From: Dicyema japonicum
Taxonomy: Eukaryota > Dicyemida > Rhombozoa > Dicyemidae
NCBI GenBank assembly: GCA_011109175.1
Contig: RDEW01000004.1
Coordinates: 2,014,939 to 2,078,938 of the forward strand
Direction: 5' to 3'
Length of the DNA stretch: 64,000 bases
The translations under genes and the position numbers were made by a program. The notes beneath the pieces were generated by a model that had not been told where the DNA came from, did not search any database, and worked only from the letters and a program-made list of their open reading frames with translations. Within the stretch, counting starts at the first letter, position 1. Each line of letters starts with the position of its first letter. This document shows positions 33,691 to 43,539 of the stretch, piece after piece.

Positions 33691-33984
33691 ACTTCAGCCA
33701 AAGAAATTATGGAAATGGCCCATAAAATGCATAAATTACATAAATTAAACTTAAATTTATTGAAATAGAAAACCACCGTCATAGCCAGAATAAACAAATT
33801 CAGGTGATCTCGTCCTCCTTCATAAATCTTCGGCATGCTCGGACTTGAAGGAGGTGCCATCCAGGAGGAACTCCTCTAGTTGTTCACGTCAAACCAAGGT
33901 ATCGTATATGCGTGTAACTTTAACCGATAAGTACAGCAGTGGGATTCTCACTAGGGACCATCATTTTTAATCGGATATTAACGA

Positions 33985-34290
33985 ATTAAAATTGAGGAAG
34001 TTACAAGCACAGTCAATACCCAGAAAGTAGCGTCCCACAGCCGCATTAAGAAACTAAGATTGGACGCAAAGGAAATGCTATTAAATCTGTTCCGGCTAAA
34101 TCTGTTCTTTGGCTACAGGACTGAGGATCAAGGAAGTCAAGGAAATCTATGAGGGAGAAATAGTTGAAGAATAGCCGATTGAGACAGAAAACACAATTTG
34201 TGGGTATTCAAGATGATAAGCTACATGATGATCACTTTGAAGACAGCGTAGGGTATGTTTACGTTACAGGTACGTATGAAATAAACAGTG
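33985..34290 (+). pseudogene. RUVBL1 (pontin) pseudogene fragment, internally deleted
   Basis: KIEEVTSTVNTQKVASHSRI and KKLRLDAKEM are the N-terminus of RUVBL1, with the initiator ATG now ATT at 33985. The frame then jumps to GLRIKEVKEIYEGEIVEE, a TAG, PIETENTICGY and, after a shift, MISYMMITLKTA. These are the segment after Walker A that starts the OB-fold insertion. About 85 residues including the Walker A loop are missing. No intron is evident, so a decayed retrocopy is possible. RUVBL1 is an AAA+ ATPase of INO80, SWR1/TIP60 and R2TP complexes. Confidence 0.7.
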
Positions 34291-34479
34291 CACTTCCTGG
34301 TTCCTTGCAAAAAAGCAGAAAACCTTGCCCATTGTTTCTTGTCACAATCTTCAAGAGTAGCAATAAATCCGAAATCCTTATAAACAATTAAAATGGATTA
34401 TTTATAAATTAATTATTAATATATAATATAAATTAGCGGGAGTTTATTTAATTTTATAGTCTTTTGTTGTCTTTTCATT

Positions 34480-35028
34480 ATGTCAGATTTGTATGACAAC
34501 TTTAATATATATGGACATAAGTACTTTGGATTTATCCCCATTGATCTTATAGAAGATGGTAAATTCGATTTCTTATCCTCATAGTTGTTAAAATAACGAT
34601 AGAAGAACTCGATAACCTGAAAAATAACTTACTCCCACTTAGAAACGAGGTACTTACTAAGTAACCGAATAAGACCATTTCCGAGAAGGAATGGACTGAC
34701 TTTATCGAGAATGCCTACAACAAATCTATTGAGTCTACGGACGACTTCATTTTTCGATCATTTGTACCATTCTGTCTCATTTAAGGACTTAATTTCGTCA
34801 ATTTTTAAGATCCCCGACCACGTGACGCTGCCGTGTGATAAAGAAGGCGACAAATATACAAGAGAATGCGACCCTTCTGACAATGAAGTAAATGAGTTGG
34901 TGGAAAGATCCTCTCAGGTTGTCATTGTGGTCACTTAGATTTCGCTTGAACTCATCGATAATAATGATAATATAAGGGACCTTGAAAATTGTATTGAGAA
35001 ACTGGAGTTTTTGTTAAATGACGATTAG
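34480..35028 (+). CDS. MIS12: MIS12-like kinetochore protein with four very short introns
   Basis: From the ATG at 34480, removing 34559-34584 (26 nt), 34650-34673 (24), 34764-34785 (22) and 34918-34938 (21), all GT..AG, leaves exactly 152 codons including the TAG at 35026-35028. The 151-residue product has YGHKYFGFIPIDLIEDV near residue 11, matching the N-terminal (Y/F)FGFTPQ motif of MIS12. It also has LISSIFKIPDHVTLPCDKE, matching the conserved F-x-L-R-IP-x-x-(I/V)-LP block, and a Glu/Asn-rich coiled-coil tail (NIRDLENCIEKLEFLLNDD). MIS12 scaffolds the outer kinetochore, linking CENP-C to NDC80. At about 205 residues in vertebrates, the usual protein is longer; here the C-terminal helices are shortened. 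All reading-frame evidence is intact. Confidence 0.8.
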
Positions 35029-35204
35029 TTTTTTATGTTTTTGTTATATTTGCTTCCATATTTAAATTTGGTGATTTTTAGTCTGGTAGTTAAGTTTTCT
35101 ACCAATGTTGCCTGACAATCACGGATCATTCTACGGAGACATTGATTTGGAGTTGTCTCAAAGGGAGAAACAATTAGATGGACTATAAGAAGGACAGTAA
35201 TGGA

Positions 35205-35229
35205 NNNNNNNNNNNNNNNNNNNNNNNNN
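35205..35229. other. assembly gap (25 N)
   Basis: A run of exactly 25 N, probably a fixed-size scaffold gap. Isolated N bases also occur at 43406 and 62584. Confidence 0.95.
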
Positions 35230-35584
35230 AAGACTTTAGCTTGATATGACATGTGACGTCGATTGATATGGATATCATGGCCTTATGTCTAAGAACCTCA
35301 GAAAGATTCCCACGACAAGGCAATAAACGGAACCTAGAAACGTGCTCTGTAGTCTGCTAGATTCCCCTCTAAACTGAACCGCTCGGCCTGGACAGATAAG
35401 GAGAAGCCATTGGTTAGTTTTGTTCTTCCCACATCGTCCCAGTAGTCACGTTGTATGCCAACGCTAAAGCCGAGGAGGCTTAAGGGAAGAAATACGATAG
35501 ACATCTTGACCTGACTGGTACACGTTCTGTGATCCACTTTACCTAGGTGACGACAATGTCTTGATGGTATTCATAAGAATCCAT

Positions 35585-35705
35585 AGAATCCAGTACGAGG
35601 GAGGAGCACCGGGAAAGAATGAGGATTTTGGCGGAGCGCATCGGGATCACGTGATAGTTAGTTTTGGTTTTACCGTAATCTTGGGTGTTAAATAAATAAA
35701 TCTCT
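35585..35705 (+). repeat. J element 3' end
   Basis: GGGAGGAGCACCGGGAAAG through GTTAAATAAATAAATC is nearly identical to the last 120 bases of the copies ending at 52020 and 23255. It is a very short 5'-truncated insertion. Between the gap and this repeat nothing is recognised. Confidence 0.75.
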
Positions 35706-35869
35706 TCATTCTACCGAGAGACTATTCCGCTCCGTGGCGACGAGTTCTGGCTTAGACCTCACTTCCAGGACAAATTGCTCTTAATCACTTCGCTGGATGA
35801 GGGTTCTACTGGAACGTATTGATATCTACTGGAACGTACGGGACTAGTTAGTTCGTGTTTACCCATGGT

Positions 35870-38200
35870 CTTCGGAATAATTCCATGTTGAGACGTTCCG
35901 TGGATCGCACCTTTTTGAGGCGAGTTTGCTTCCAATGCTGTGGAGAAAAGTTTCCGTCTTCGCGCCTACAGCTCCAGTTGTTTCCATAGCAATGAGAGCG
36001 AAATGGTAATGGTCTTACTTATGGATCTTCTTAACTTCCGCCTAGTCGGCTGCATCTCCAGGAGAATGCGTCGCTGTCAGCAATCTGGCTCCTGAAAAGT
36101 GTCCACACACGTTGCGTCCCAGACGAGTGATTTCCCGTGGGAGATGGGAATAACGTCATTCCATCCGGCCTCTCTTCGTCGCCTCTGTCTAAGCCCAATG
36201 ATTCCAATTGGGCAGGAAATTCCGCAGCCTTGAAGGCTCGAAAAATGATGTCATTGAGGGCTGTATGGCGTGGGGCTCGACCAGCACTCCGTCGGCAAGA
36301 TAGTGGAAGTAATCTTTCGTATCAACATCTCCGCTTCAACGGCATTTGTGTCTTGGCATATGTCCAGTCCTAGGCGTAGTGCCACCCCGATCCTCAAGCT
36401 GTTTTCGTCAAAGAGGGTCCCAGATGTGGACAAATTGGGCCTCGACCAGACACCATTTCCTCGATGTGCGGCCGACTTAATGCTTTTTAGTCGGTGTTGT
36501 TGGCGCTTTTCTTCGCGGCCTCCAGAGTGCTCATACATGCGATCGAGTCCTAATTCTTCTGGCAAGCGAAGTTCGACGGGAATTCCAAGTCCAACTAACT
36601 CCACAACTTGCAAACTCTGTCAAGCTCAGAGTCCAAGGTATGTCCGGTTGCGTTACGTAGGACTGCTTGGGCCAAGCGACTGCAGCTCGCAAGGGATGAA
36701 AAGTAGGCAGGCAGGGCGGCTTCAAGAGGGAATCTCAACCCAATGGCCCCATTTCTCGCAGGTTGTTTGCACATAGTCCATCCCAGATCATCGAATTTGA
36801 CATTCAGTATTGACTCCGCCGATCGTCTCAGAGTTCCATCAGCGACAATAGTGCATTCCGGTGGTTGTTTCCGAAAGGGCAGCCAGGGAAGTGTACCTTG
36901 TCCAAGGAGGATATGCTGAAACATGAAAGTAGGGATCTGTATTCTTGGCAGGTAGTAGAAAATTTTGGAGATGAGCAGGAAATATTGATCAGTTCCGATT
37001 TTATAACATTAACAATTAAACCCCATTCGTTTGAGCTGAATGGTTAAGAAATATCCTGATATACGTTCTCCCATGGGCCAGTGATTGTGGCTTCGTCCAA
37101 GTCCCACAGGTTGAGTTCACATTTTATGCTTCTTGCCACTGAGTCAGTCGTCATTGCAAAAAGCAAAGGCCCTAGTGGGTCTCCCTGCTGAACGCCTGTG
37201 CGTGAATAAACGATATCGTTTCCGTAAACAAAGGCTGAGTCCGTCCCATACGATAAGTGTACTAGTCGGCCAATCTCTGGAGCTCTCTTCCAACAGGTTT
37301 CTAAAATACAGTCTCTCCTCAGCGTGTTGAAGGCATTTGATATATCAAGCTTCTAGCCTAGCCTTTGGGTCTGGGAATTATTGACGTTGAAGTAACTCCT
37401 CGCGGCGTGGACTGCTGCCTTGAAACCGCCGCTCACTCCCACCCCATGTTGAGTCGGAAACAGCTCTTCAGCAACATTGTGGGAGACTCTCCGGGCAGCG
37501 ATTTTACCAGCAAACCTTCGAAAGTATGTACCGATTGCAATTGAGCGGACACCATCTCCTTTTTGGAATGCCAATAGATGTCCACAAAAAAGATCTCTAG
37601 CAAATTTTGGAATATCACCATTAACTATTCGAGTGAGCAGCAAAATGATAGACGTTAACAAGGCACGGCCGGCTTCAGCAGTAGCTTCAGAGGTTAAGTC
37701 CTTTATATGGCTTGGGCGCAGTCCGTTTAGGCCTCCACAGCTACTGGGTGCAAAAGACTACTTCAAATTCCGTGGCAGTAAATGCCGGGAGGTCTTCTGG
37801 CATTGTCAAGTTCCACGGGTTCGATAGTGGTCCAGGCTGCTTCCTTCTCAATAACTCCAAGACTTCAGGGCACGGCTTCAACAGCGTTTCGTCACAAGAC
37901 ACCACTCTTCAGCTGCGCGAACGTCCCTTCCATTAGTTTTCGGTTCACTCTCTCTCGAAATGTTTTAGAATCTTCTTGTTTACTCCCAGCTTCTGTAGAC
38001 AACTGTTTGCACCGAAATACTTGCTCAGACTCGATTCCAGAGTTTTGCTGCGTTGAAGTGACCAAAAAGGCAGAAGTACTAATCTTGATTATTGAGGCCA
38101 GTGTTCCGTTGCGAGCTTGCTTTGAGGCAGAAATTCCAAGGGTCATAGATGCAAAGCTTAGTAGACGTATCCAAGAGGCCTGGTCGCTGGTGCTGATGGC
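35870..38200 (-). mobile_element. RT-RLE non-LTR retrotransposon, best copy
   Basis: Minus-strand order: KTFRERVNRKLMEG (about 37950); LNGLRPSHIKDLTS and FQKGDGVRSIAIGTYFRRF (RT start); LDISNAFNTLRRD (motif A); TGVQQGDPLGPLLFAM (motif B); LWDLDEATITG (motif C, normally xxDD, here DE). Then ESILNVKFDDLGWTMCKQPA, an eroded zinc-knuckle region, APRHTALNDIIFRAFKAAEF, EERPDGMTLFP and VWDATCVDTF (RLE core), and AMETTGAVGAKTETFLHSIG (C-terminus). Homologous proteins reverse-transcribe element RNA at a nick made by the restriction-like nuclease, as in R2-type elements. Frame changes, a stop after motif A's upstream block, and the altered motif C show it is dead, though less decayed than its relatives here. 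Confidence 0.8.
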
Positions 38201-38334
38201 TGATGTCTTTAATCTATTTTAGAAATCAAATTCGACGGCAAACTCATCATGAAAGCGAAATACGGGGGCTCATCCAGTTAATGTAGAAAGCCCTGATTAA
38301 CTTCATTTATCAGACTTCAAGTTTAATTAATTTA

Positions 38335-38645
38335 ATTGATTAACCCCGAATACACCGAGAAAGAAGTTAAAGTAAACAACTAATTAAATGTATCCAGTTT
38401 CCACTTCTACAGAAAGAGTCCATCCGGAATCAGCATAAAGTGTAAAGACGTCCATAGTTTCAGTTGTGGAAACCCTTCCAGTGGAGTGGGGGAGAGCAAA
38501 TGATCCTTTTTCGTGCCGGCCTAGCACTGGGCGCCACCTAGACAGGTGGTTCTCATGACGCCACTCTAATAGGAAGAGAGAACAGACGAACAAAACAGAA
38601 ACTTCAATCAATTAGCCACGAAGCACACATGGCGCCACGCGGCTC
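38335..38645 (-). repeat. S repeat, inverted
   Basis: Read on the minus strand it shares all S blocks, including ATTAGAGTGGCGTCATG, GGTGGCGCCCAGTG, AGGATCATTTGCTCTCCC and GGAAACTGGATACATTTAAT. A 75-codon frame runs through it (HEKGSFALPHSTGRVSTT, then DSGWTLSVEVETGYI). The frame is partly kept in the 26.9-kb copy, so it may derive from a coding parent. Confidence 0.75.
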
Positions 38646-38779
38646 TTATTCAAGATTTTCAGACTTCAAGACTTCAAGTTTTGAGCGAAATATTGAAACG
38701 CTTTATAAAAATTCTATAAAATTTAATTTTTTTATTTTTTAAACTTTATTTAAATTTTTTTTATAAAGACAATTAAACA

Positions 38780-39000
38780 AATGTCAGTTGAGGAAGCCTG
38801 CTGCGTGGATTGCGAACGAATTCCCTCGGAGTATTGCTATTCCAATCTTTTGTCTTAGCCATAACCCTTCTCGTTGATCCCTTTTCTTTCTGGCAAGCAA
38901 TCCTCCGAGTTCTCGCAAAAACTCACCGTCATTGGACCAACGGCTCCCGATGATTCGGTCGCAACAGTAATTAGAACATTTGCTGTGAGAATACTCCAAT
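38780..39000 (-). pseudogene. RT-RLE retroelement, C-terminus (38.8-kb subfamily)
   Basis: NDGEFLRELGGLLARKKRDQ and GLWLRQKIGIAILRGNSFAI, then HAAGFLN and stop. This is the cleanest C-terminus of the family, with an uninterrupted 71-codon frame. The last 70 bases recur at 60650-60720. The AT-rich tail follows at 38700-38775. From 39001 to 39625 nothing is recognised. Confidence 0.65.
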
Positions 39001-39629
39001 TGCTAACTTTATAAAATTTATCAATAATAGAAATATACACGTGTTTAATAAATCAGTGATGAATATGAAAATTTAATATACAAGTCAACACACTTGAATA
39101 CAAAATTAAAGACCACTACTACTCGAGTTAAATGACAAGTCATGTGGCCTGATGTTCATGAAGACATGCACTATCAGCGTCGTTTTTGACAAATCAGCTG
39201 ATTTGCACGAAAAGACTCTACGCCTTTTATGGAGCCGAGCAGATCCTACCATCGTCACTCCACTGTCAGAGTCGTGAACCCATGTCTTTAATCGAACCCA
39301 TGTCTTTCCTGATAGAGATATGAGAACTCAATCTACTAGCCTCCATTCCCATTACCCCTTCGCTGCTCTGCCGCTCCCAGCTCTATTGTTGTTCGGTCTT
39401 CTTTAAAGCTTTTAGTTCCCCATTTGTGATTTTTCTACTTGTCACCGTTTTTTCAACTCTTTATTCCCTGACATTTGCACACATCAAACAACTGTTCTTT
39501 AAGCGAATAAAAAGACAGATGACGTACGGTCTTTTAGCCATTTAACATAGAATTTAACCAACCTTGATAAATCTTTTAATTTTTGAACACATTTGAACTT
39601 TTTATTGGTTCCGTTGATATAATAATTAG

Positions 39630-39980
39630 AGACCACACTAACTAATCATGTGATCCCAGCAAGCTCTAGCAGAGACCTTTAACTTGGCCCGACGTTTTCC
39701 ATTACCCTAAATAAGCACGTATACGTGAATCTTCATAGTCAACACGGGAAGTTCTATGGTTCATGCGTATCATAGATTCTAGAGTCATTGAGGCTGGGAC
39801 TCTCCAAAAGTCATTCCTTCCGTAATTTTAGAGGCTTTCTTTCGGTTATCCTTATCTCCAAAACATTTTTCCCAAGAAATGAATGGACCCCAGATTAAAC
39901 ATGCATAAGAAATGTGTGGCTCAATGAATTAGTTTTACAATGTTGTTGAAGATTTAGCATCAACATGAGGGTTATATGTT
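39630..39980 (-). repeat. J element 3' portion, inverted
   Basis: The plus strand reads AATCATGTGATCCCAGCAAG, ACCTTTAACTTGGCCCGACG and further blocks up to GGCTCAATGAATTAG. These follow the order of the inverted J copy 58740-59070 with many substitutions. An older copy of the same family. Confidence 0.55.
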
Positions 39981-40229
39981 GCCTTGAAGAAGATTGAGTT
40001 AAGGGCTCTTAAGCTGATATTTGAATCAAGGATTTGTTCTGTTACTTGATCAACGCATTCACAATTCAACCCCTGACACTGTATTTGCAGACAAATAAGC
40101 ACGTAAAGAACTTGCACCGAATTCAACACGTGTAAATATAGCTTTTCCTTATTTGCGAATCGGATAAGGACGCGGTTACCCTAATGCAGTCAATGTCATC
40201 GACTCACGTGACTCGACGTCTAGCTAAAC

Positions 40230-40650
40230 AAAATCCCCTTAAGGTGATTCATATTAAAAACAAACCTTCTCATAAATGATAGGCATTTGTTAGAACTGAA
40301 AATTGATGAGTCTGTTCAACGGTGCGAGGCAGAACACAAAGACAAGCTTCGACATACTATCTCCTTGCAAAATCCCCTTGTAATTGTAACTTCATTAATA
40401 TTATCTTTGTTTCAGTAACAAACCACCTATTTAGGAAGACCTTAACAACTGAATGATATACAACAAAAGGCTCGCAGACACTCGATATGGTAGCTATGAT
40501 CAACTAAATCAGACGTTTTTTCACATCTACTCACGTGCACATAAGTGATCGTCAATGAGGTGATCTAAGCTTTCCTCAATAACGACCTTAACTTGTCCTA
40601 ATGATTCCTCGTTCCGATACTATCGAGAGAGGCTTCAATTGTAGATAAAT
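40230..40650 (+). CDS. possible host exons, unidentified
   Basis: LLINDRHLLELKIDESVQRC and EAEHKDKLRHTISLQNP form an uninterrupted frame up to a possible donor at about 40378. A second protein-like frame, MIYNKRLADTRYGSYDQLNQ and TFFHIYSRAH, starts at about 40453 and ends at a 25-nt GT..AG segment. The phase between the two is unresolved. No family recognised. Confidence 0.25.
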
Positions 40651-40862
40651 TTACAAATTTATTTGTTTTATAAATTATTTTACAATATGGCAAATTTAAT
40701 ACAATTGTACATAATTCGTCGTGTGACGCCACGTGTGTTGTTTTCATCGTCTTTTTAACTCAGCCTTTGTTTACATAATATAACTTTCTTGTAACTTACA
40801 AGAACAACATTTAACTAATTCATTAATTCTAAATAAAAATTAATTTAAATTGTATTTATTAA

Positions 40863-41091
40863 ATGGCTAACCTGATTTCTTTTAATTTTAATAGCATGCT
40901 TAAGTGATTTTGTATGTCTCAATTTAGCGGGTATATCAGAGATCTTATCGAATATGACAAAATTAAAAAGCTATTATGTGGAATCAATTTTGGTGTATTT
41001 AATTAAGGTACGAATCGCGAAAGATCATGGAACTAACCCAGCATTGATGCTTGAAAAGTTTAATCCAACTATTCTGATACTTGCGAAATAG
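40863..41091 (+). CDS. small 57-residue protein with two short introns
   Basis: The ATG at 40863 starts MANLISFNFNSML. Removing 40904-40927 (24 nt) and 40993-41023 (31 nt), both GT..AG, leaves 174 coding bases ending at the TAG at 41089-41091. The middle exon reads NGYIRDLIEYDKIKKLLCG and the last NPALMLEKFNPTILILAK. The exact multiple of three, the start and the stop support a real gene. It has no signal peptide or transmembrane helix and resembles no family I can name. It stands alone between AT-rich DNA and an inverted J relic. Confidence 0.45.
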
Positions 41092-41384
41092 TCTTATCTA
41101 ATTCACGTGTAGAGGTATTTTTCGAATGTATTTATAGGTTGAATTTTCTGATGGATGAAGAAGACCGGTCTTAATGTCAAGACTTAAAAAATAATTGTTT
41201 TTTATTATATTAAATAAATTCCTCATTTTCGGCTGTGAATCTACAACAACCTAGTAACAAATAAGAAGGATCAATCATTATTGCATTATTGGGCGTTTTT
41301 TGGACCCACTCTTGTCTTCCCCTATTCACTTGAATCTCTTATACTACATTTCTTTGTTTACACTATGATCGAACAAGCTCTATG

Positions 41385-41720
41385 ACTGAGGACACTTGTC
41401 GTCTTTCCGAGTAATATAATTTCTAGTCCAACCTACAGTGTAAGTGAACAGTCTCGCGAAGCCAACAACAACATCATCCGCATAGGAAAGTAGAACAGAA
41501 TTATCAGATGATATAAATAAGACTAATTAATTTCTATTCTTTCCCACAGAATAAAGATTTGACTACAGAACATTGATTCTAAACTAATCTCACCATGCAA
41601 GAACTAGTTGCTTGAGCTGGACTAACGATTAAGTCATCCTTGTGGCTCGCCGTTAAGAGGAAATTATAGCCGGACGATGTGAAGTCCCTAGTATACTTCC
41701 TCTCTGTCTACTGAAATAAT
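41385..41720 (-). pseudogene. J element, RT core remnant
   Basis: The minus strand gives FPLNGEPQG (motif B, in one frame) and SDNSVLLSYADDVVVGFARL (motif C). This is almost the sequence of the 58.7-kb copy (ESDNDVLLSYADDIVVASRD). The frame at 41708-41902 just upstream is unassigned. Confidence 0.6.
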
Positions 41721-42074
41721 AGTATGGATTCTAATGTCCCAATTTGCATAGTTATGATCTTTTTATAAAACCTTGTTTGATTTCTCATTTTGTCTTGGTT
41801 AGTTCTTTTGACCACATTTTTGTTCCCACTAAGAATGATCTCCAACTTAGGACAACCGACTGAATGTACGTTTTCATTGAGACACCAATCGATAGGAGGC
41901 ATTGTTAATTATGGTTAGAAATAATTGAGAATATATAACAGCGTCAAAGTTATCTTAAGTGGCATAAATGATACACAAATACTCTCACCAATAAAACACG
42001 ATTTTGAAAAATATGTATTTTTATAATTTTAAAACTTTTTTTTCAAAAGAAAACAATTTATTAAAATAAATTAA

Positions 42075-42750
42075 ATTTGTTATGAAAGCCCTCCTTATGG
42101 GCTACAGGCATTGAGTACGCAATGGGAGTTACCTCTCATAATCGCGAACCTAACGTTTACCCTTCAAGCCATCCAATTAACCTGATAAAATCTGAAATGC
42201 TCGTGCCGATCACAGCAAACTTCTCAACGGAGATCGGCTGGAAAACGAACCACTCCACGATGGTACTTCATCCTTTTCATATATTTGGCAGTCACTCTGC
42301 AAAACCCGCGTGCAACGAGGAATATATAAACCCATTAGAGAAAGTATCGATGTAAGTTGAATCCCAAAGAATAAATCTCATACGAGTTGTTGCGCCATTT
42401 AGGTTCTTTCTATCATCTCTCTCAAGACCAACGGCTAACAAGAGGAAGCGAGCCCTGCGTATTCGATAGTTCTCATGACAGTCGCGTTTAATGTGGTGTA
42501 CGAAGAAATCTTCCTGAGTTTCCTCTGCATGAGTTCTCCAAGTAGAACCCACCACATCGGCGTCAGTTTTCAAGTAGACGCCTAGGTCTAGCCGAAGAGC
42601 AACTCCAACGGGGATTATATTCCTGTCAAGCTAAGTACCAACTGCCCGTATCGGGAAGGCATTGAGCCAGGATCCAGAATTCTCAGCAACGCTGCATTCA
42701 GAACTCGGCAACGATGGGTATTTGCGGATTGTTTTAGTCCATTAAGTTTT
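42075..42750 (-). pseudogene. RT-RLE retroelement, nuclease and C-terminus
   Basis: The minus strand reads the nuclease region with LLLAVGLERDDRKNLNGATT and LWDSTYIDTF (the PD pair replaced), then FVFQPISVEKFAVIGTSISD and IRLIGWLEG, then EVTPIAYSM. The 3' section defines the subfamily also found at 8815-9065 and 57140-57235. Confidence 0.65.
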
Positions 42751-42799
42751 TTTCACAAAGGATTTCATCCCAGAGGTGATTCTATCGAATTAAAAAATT

Positions 42800-42890
42800 A
42801 AAACTTTATAGTTATTTGAGCGAATATCTTCACAATTTTGAAAAGAAATACCCGCGCAGCCAGTGTGGCCACTGTATGGACCTCTGATTG
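42800..42890 (+). pseudogene. RT-RLE C-terminus fragment
   Basis: LFERISSQF followed by KRNTRAASVATVWTSD matches the family end (FLxQRISLAIxRGNAxSV). A similar DNA segment is at 56800-56885 (CGCAGTCAGAGCGGCT, then GTATGGAC). Confidence 0.45.
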
Positions 42891-42944
42891 ATTGCTTTTA
42901 TAGTAATAAATTGCTTTTTGTGGGCATACACAAAAATTTGGACC

Positions 42945-43070
42945 AGACATCCTAGTGGTTAGTGCTGTCTTTGCGTATCACATAGCGTGAGTTCGTTCCT
43001 CTCACAGTAAGGAGTGATTTTCAGCCTCTTGACAGATATCTCTTTAATATTAATAAAGGATAATCATTTG
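42945..43070 (+). repeat. tRNA-like/SINE-like sequence
   Basis: CCTAGTGGTTAGTGCTG resembles a pol III A box and GCGTGAGTTCGTTCCTC, 38 bases on, a B box. Both have tRNA-like spacing, but the acceptor stem does not pair and the T-stem is offset by two bases. The segment ends in AATATTAATAAAGG. A tRNA-derived SINE or tRNA pseudogene is likelier than a functional tRNA. Confidence 0.35.
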
Positions 43071-43075
43071 TTTTA

Positions 43076-43270
43076 TTGGTCAGAAGATTAAGATGGTCTC
43101 TTCTAGATAGTACATCAACTCGGACCACTATTTATTGTGTGGCTTGTAGAAATGATGGAATGTATGTGCAGATTGGAGGAACTTTGAAGAATCTACTATA
43201 CGAGAGAACAAGAGCTTGCGAGTATGTTATCAATATGACAATGGTATGTGAGTTGAATTCCCCTTTTTGA
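43076..43270 (+). pseudogene. possible GIY-YIG domain, Penelope-like element remnant
   Basis: A 64-codon frame has TIYCVACRNDGMYVQIGGTL and NLLYERTRACEYVIN. This follows the IY-x-C-x(5)-YIG-x-T-x(3)-L-x(2)-R-x(3)-H pattern of the GIY-YIG nuclease in Penelope-like retroelements, with the final His not evident. No RT of that class is nearby. Short, so tentative. Confidence 0.35.
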
Positions 43271-43539
43271 TCATAAACTTCTTGTTCTATTTTCAATTCC
43301 TTCTTTTCATTAGCCTTGCGTCATGAATCCGCTTGCTTCAACAAGCACACAATACTATGACATCATGCACCAAAGAAATCATTTACTATTTTACTATTTA
43401 AATAANTTCATAATTATTAAATTATTATTAATTTAATAATAATTTATTAAAAATATCTCAAATGATGATTTAATATGTTCTGAATTTAGAGACACTTTAT
43501 TAAACCACTCAAAAAAGTTACTATTTGACGTTTATTTTT

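Noticed and set aside
36270-36776. Plus-strand 168-codon frame
   Set aside because: It is the longest antisense frame of the RT-RLE element, whose motifs are clearly on the minus strand.
39160-39260. Shared GACTCTACGCCTTTTA block with 32490-32515
   Set aside because: Too short (about 25 bases) to define a repeat family without more copies.
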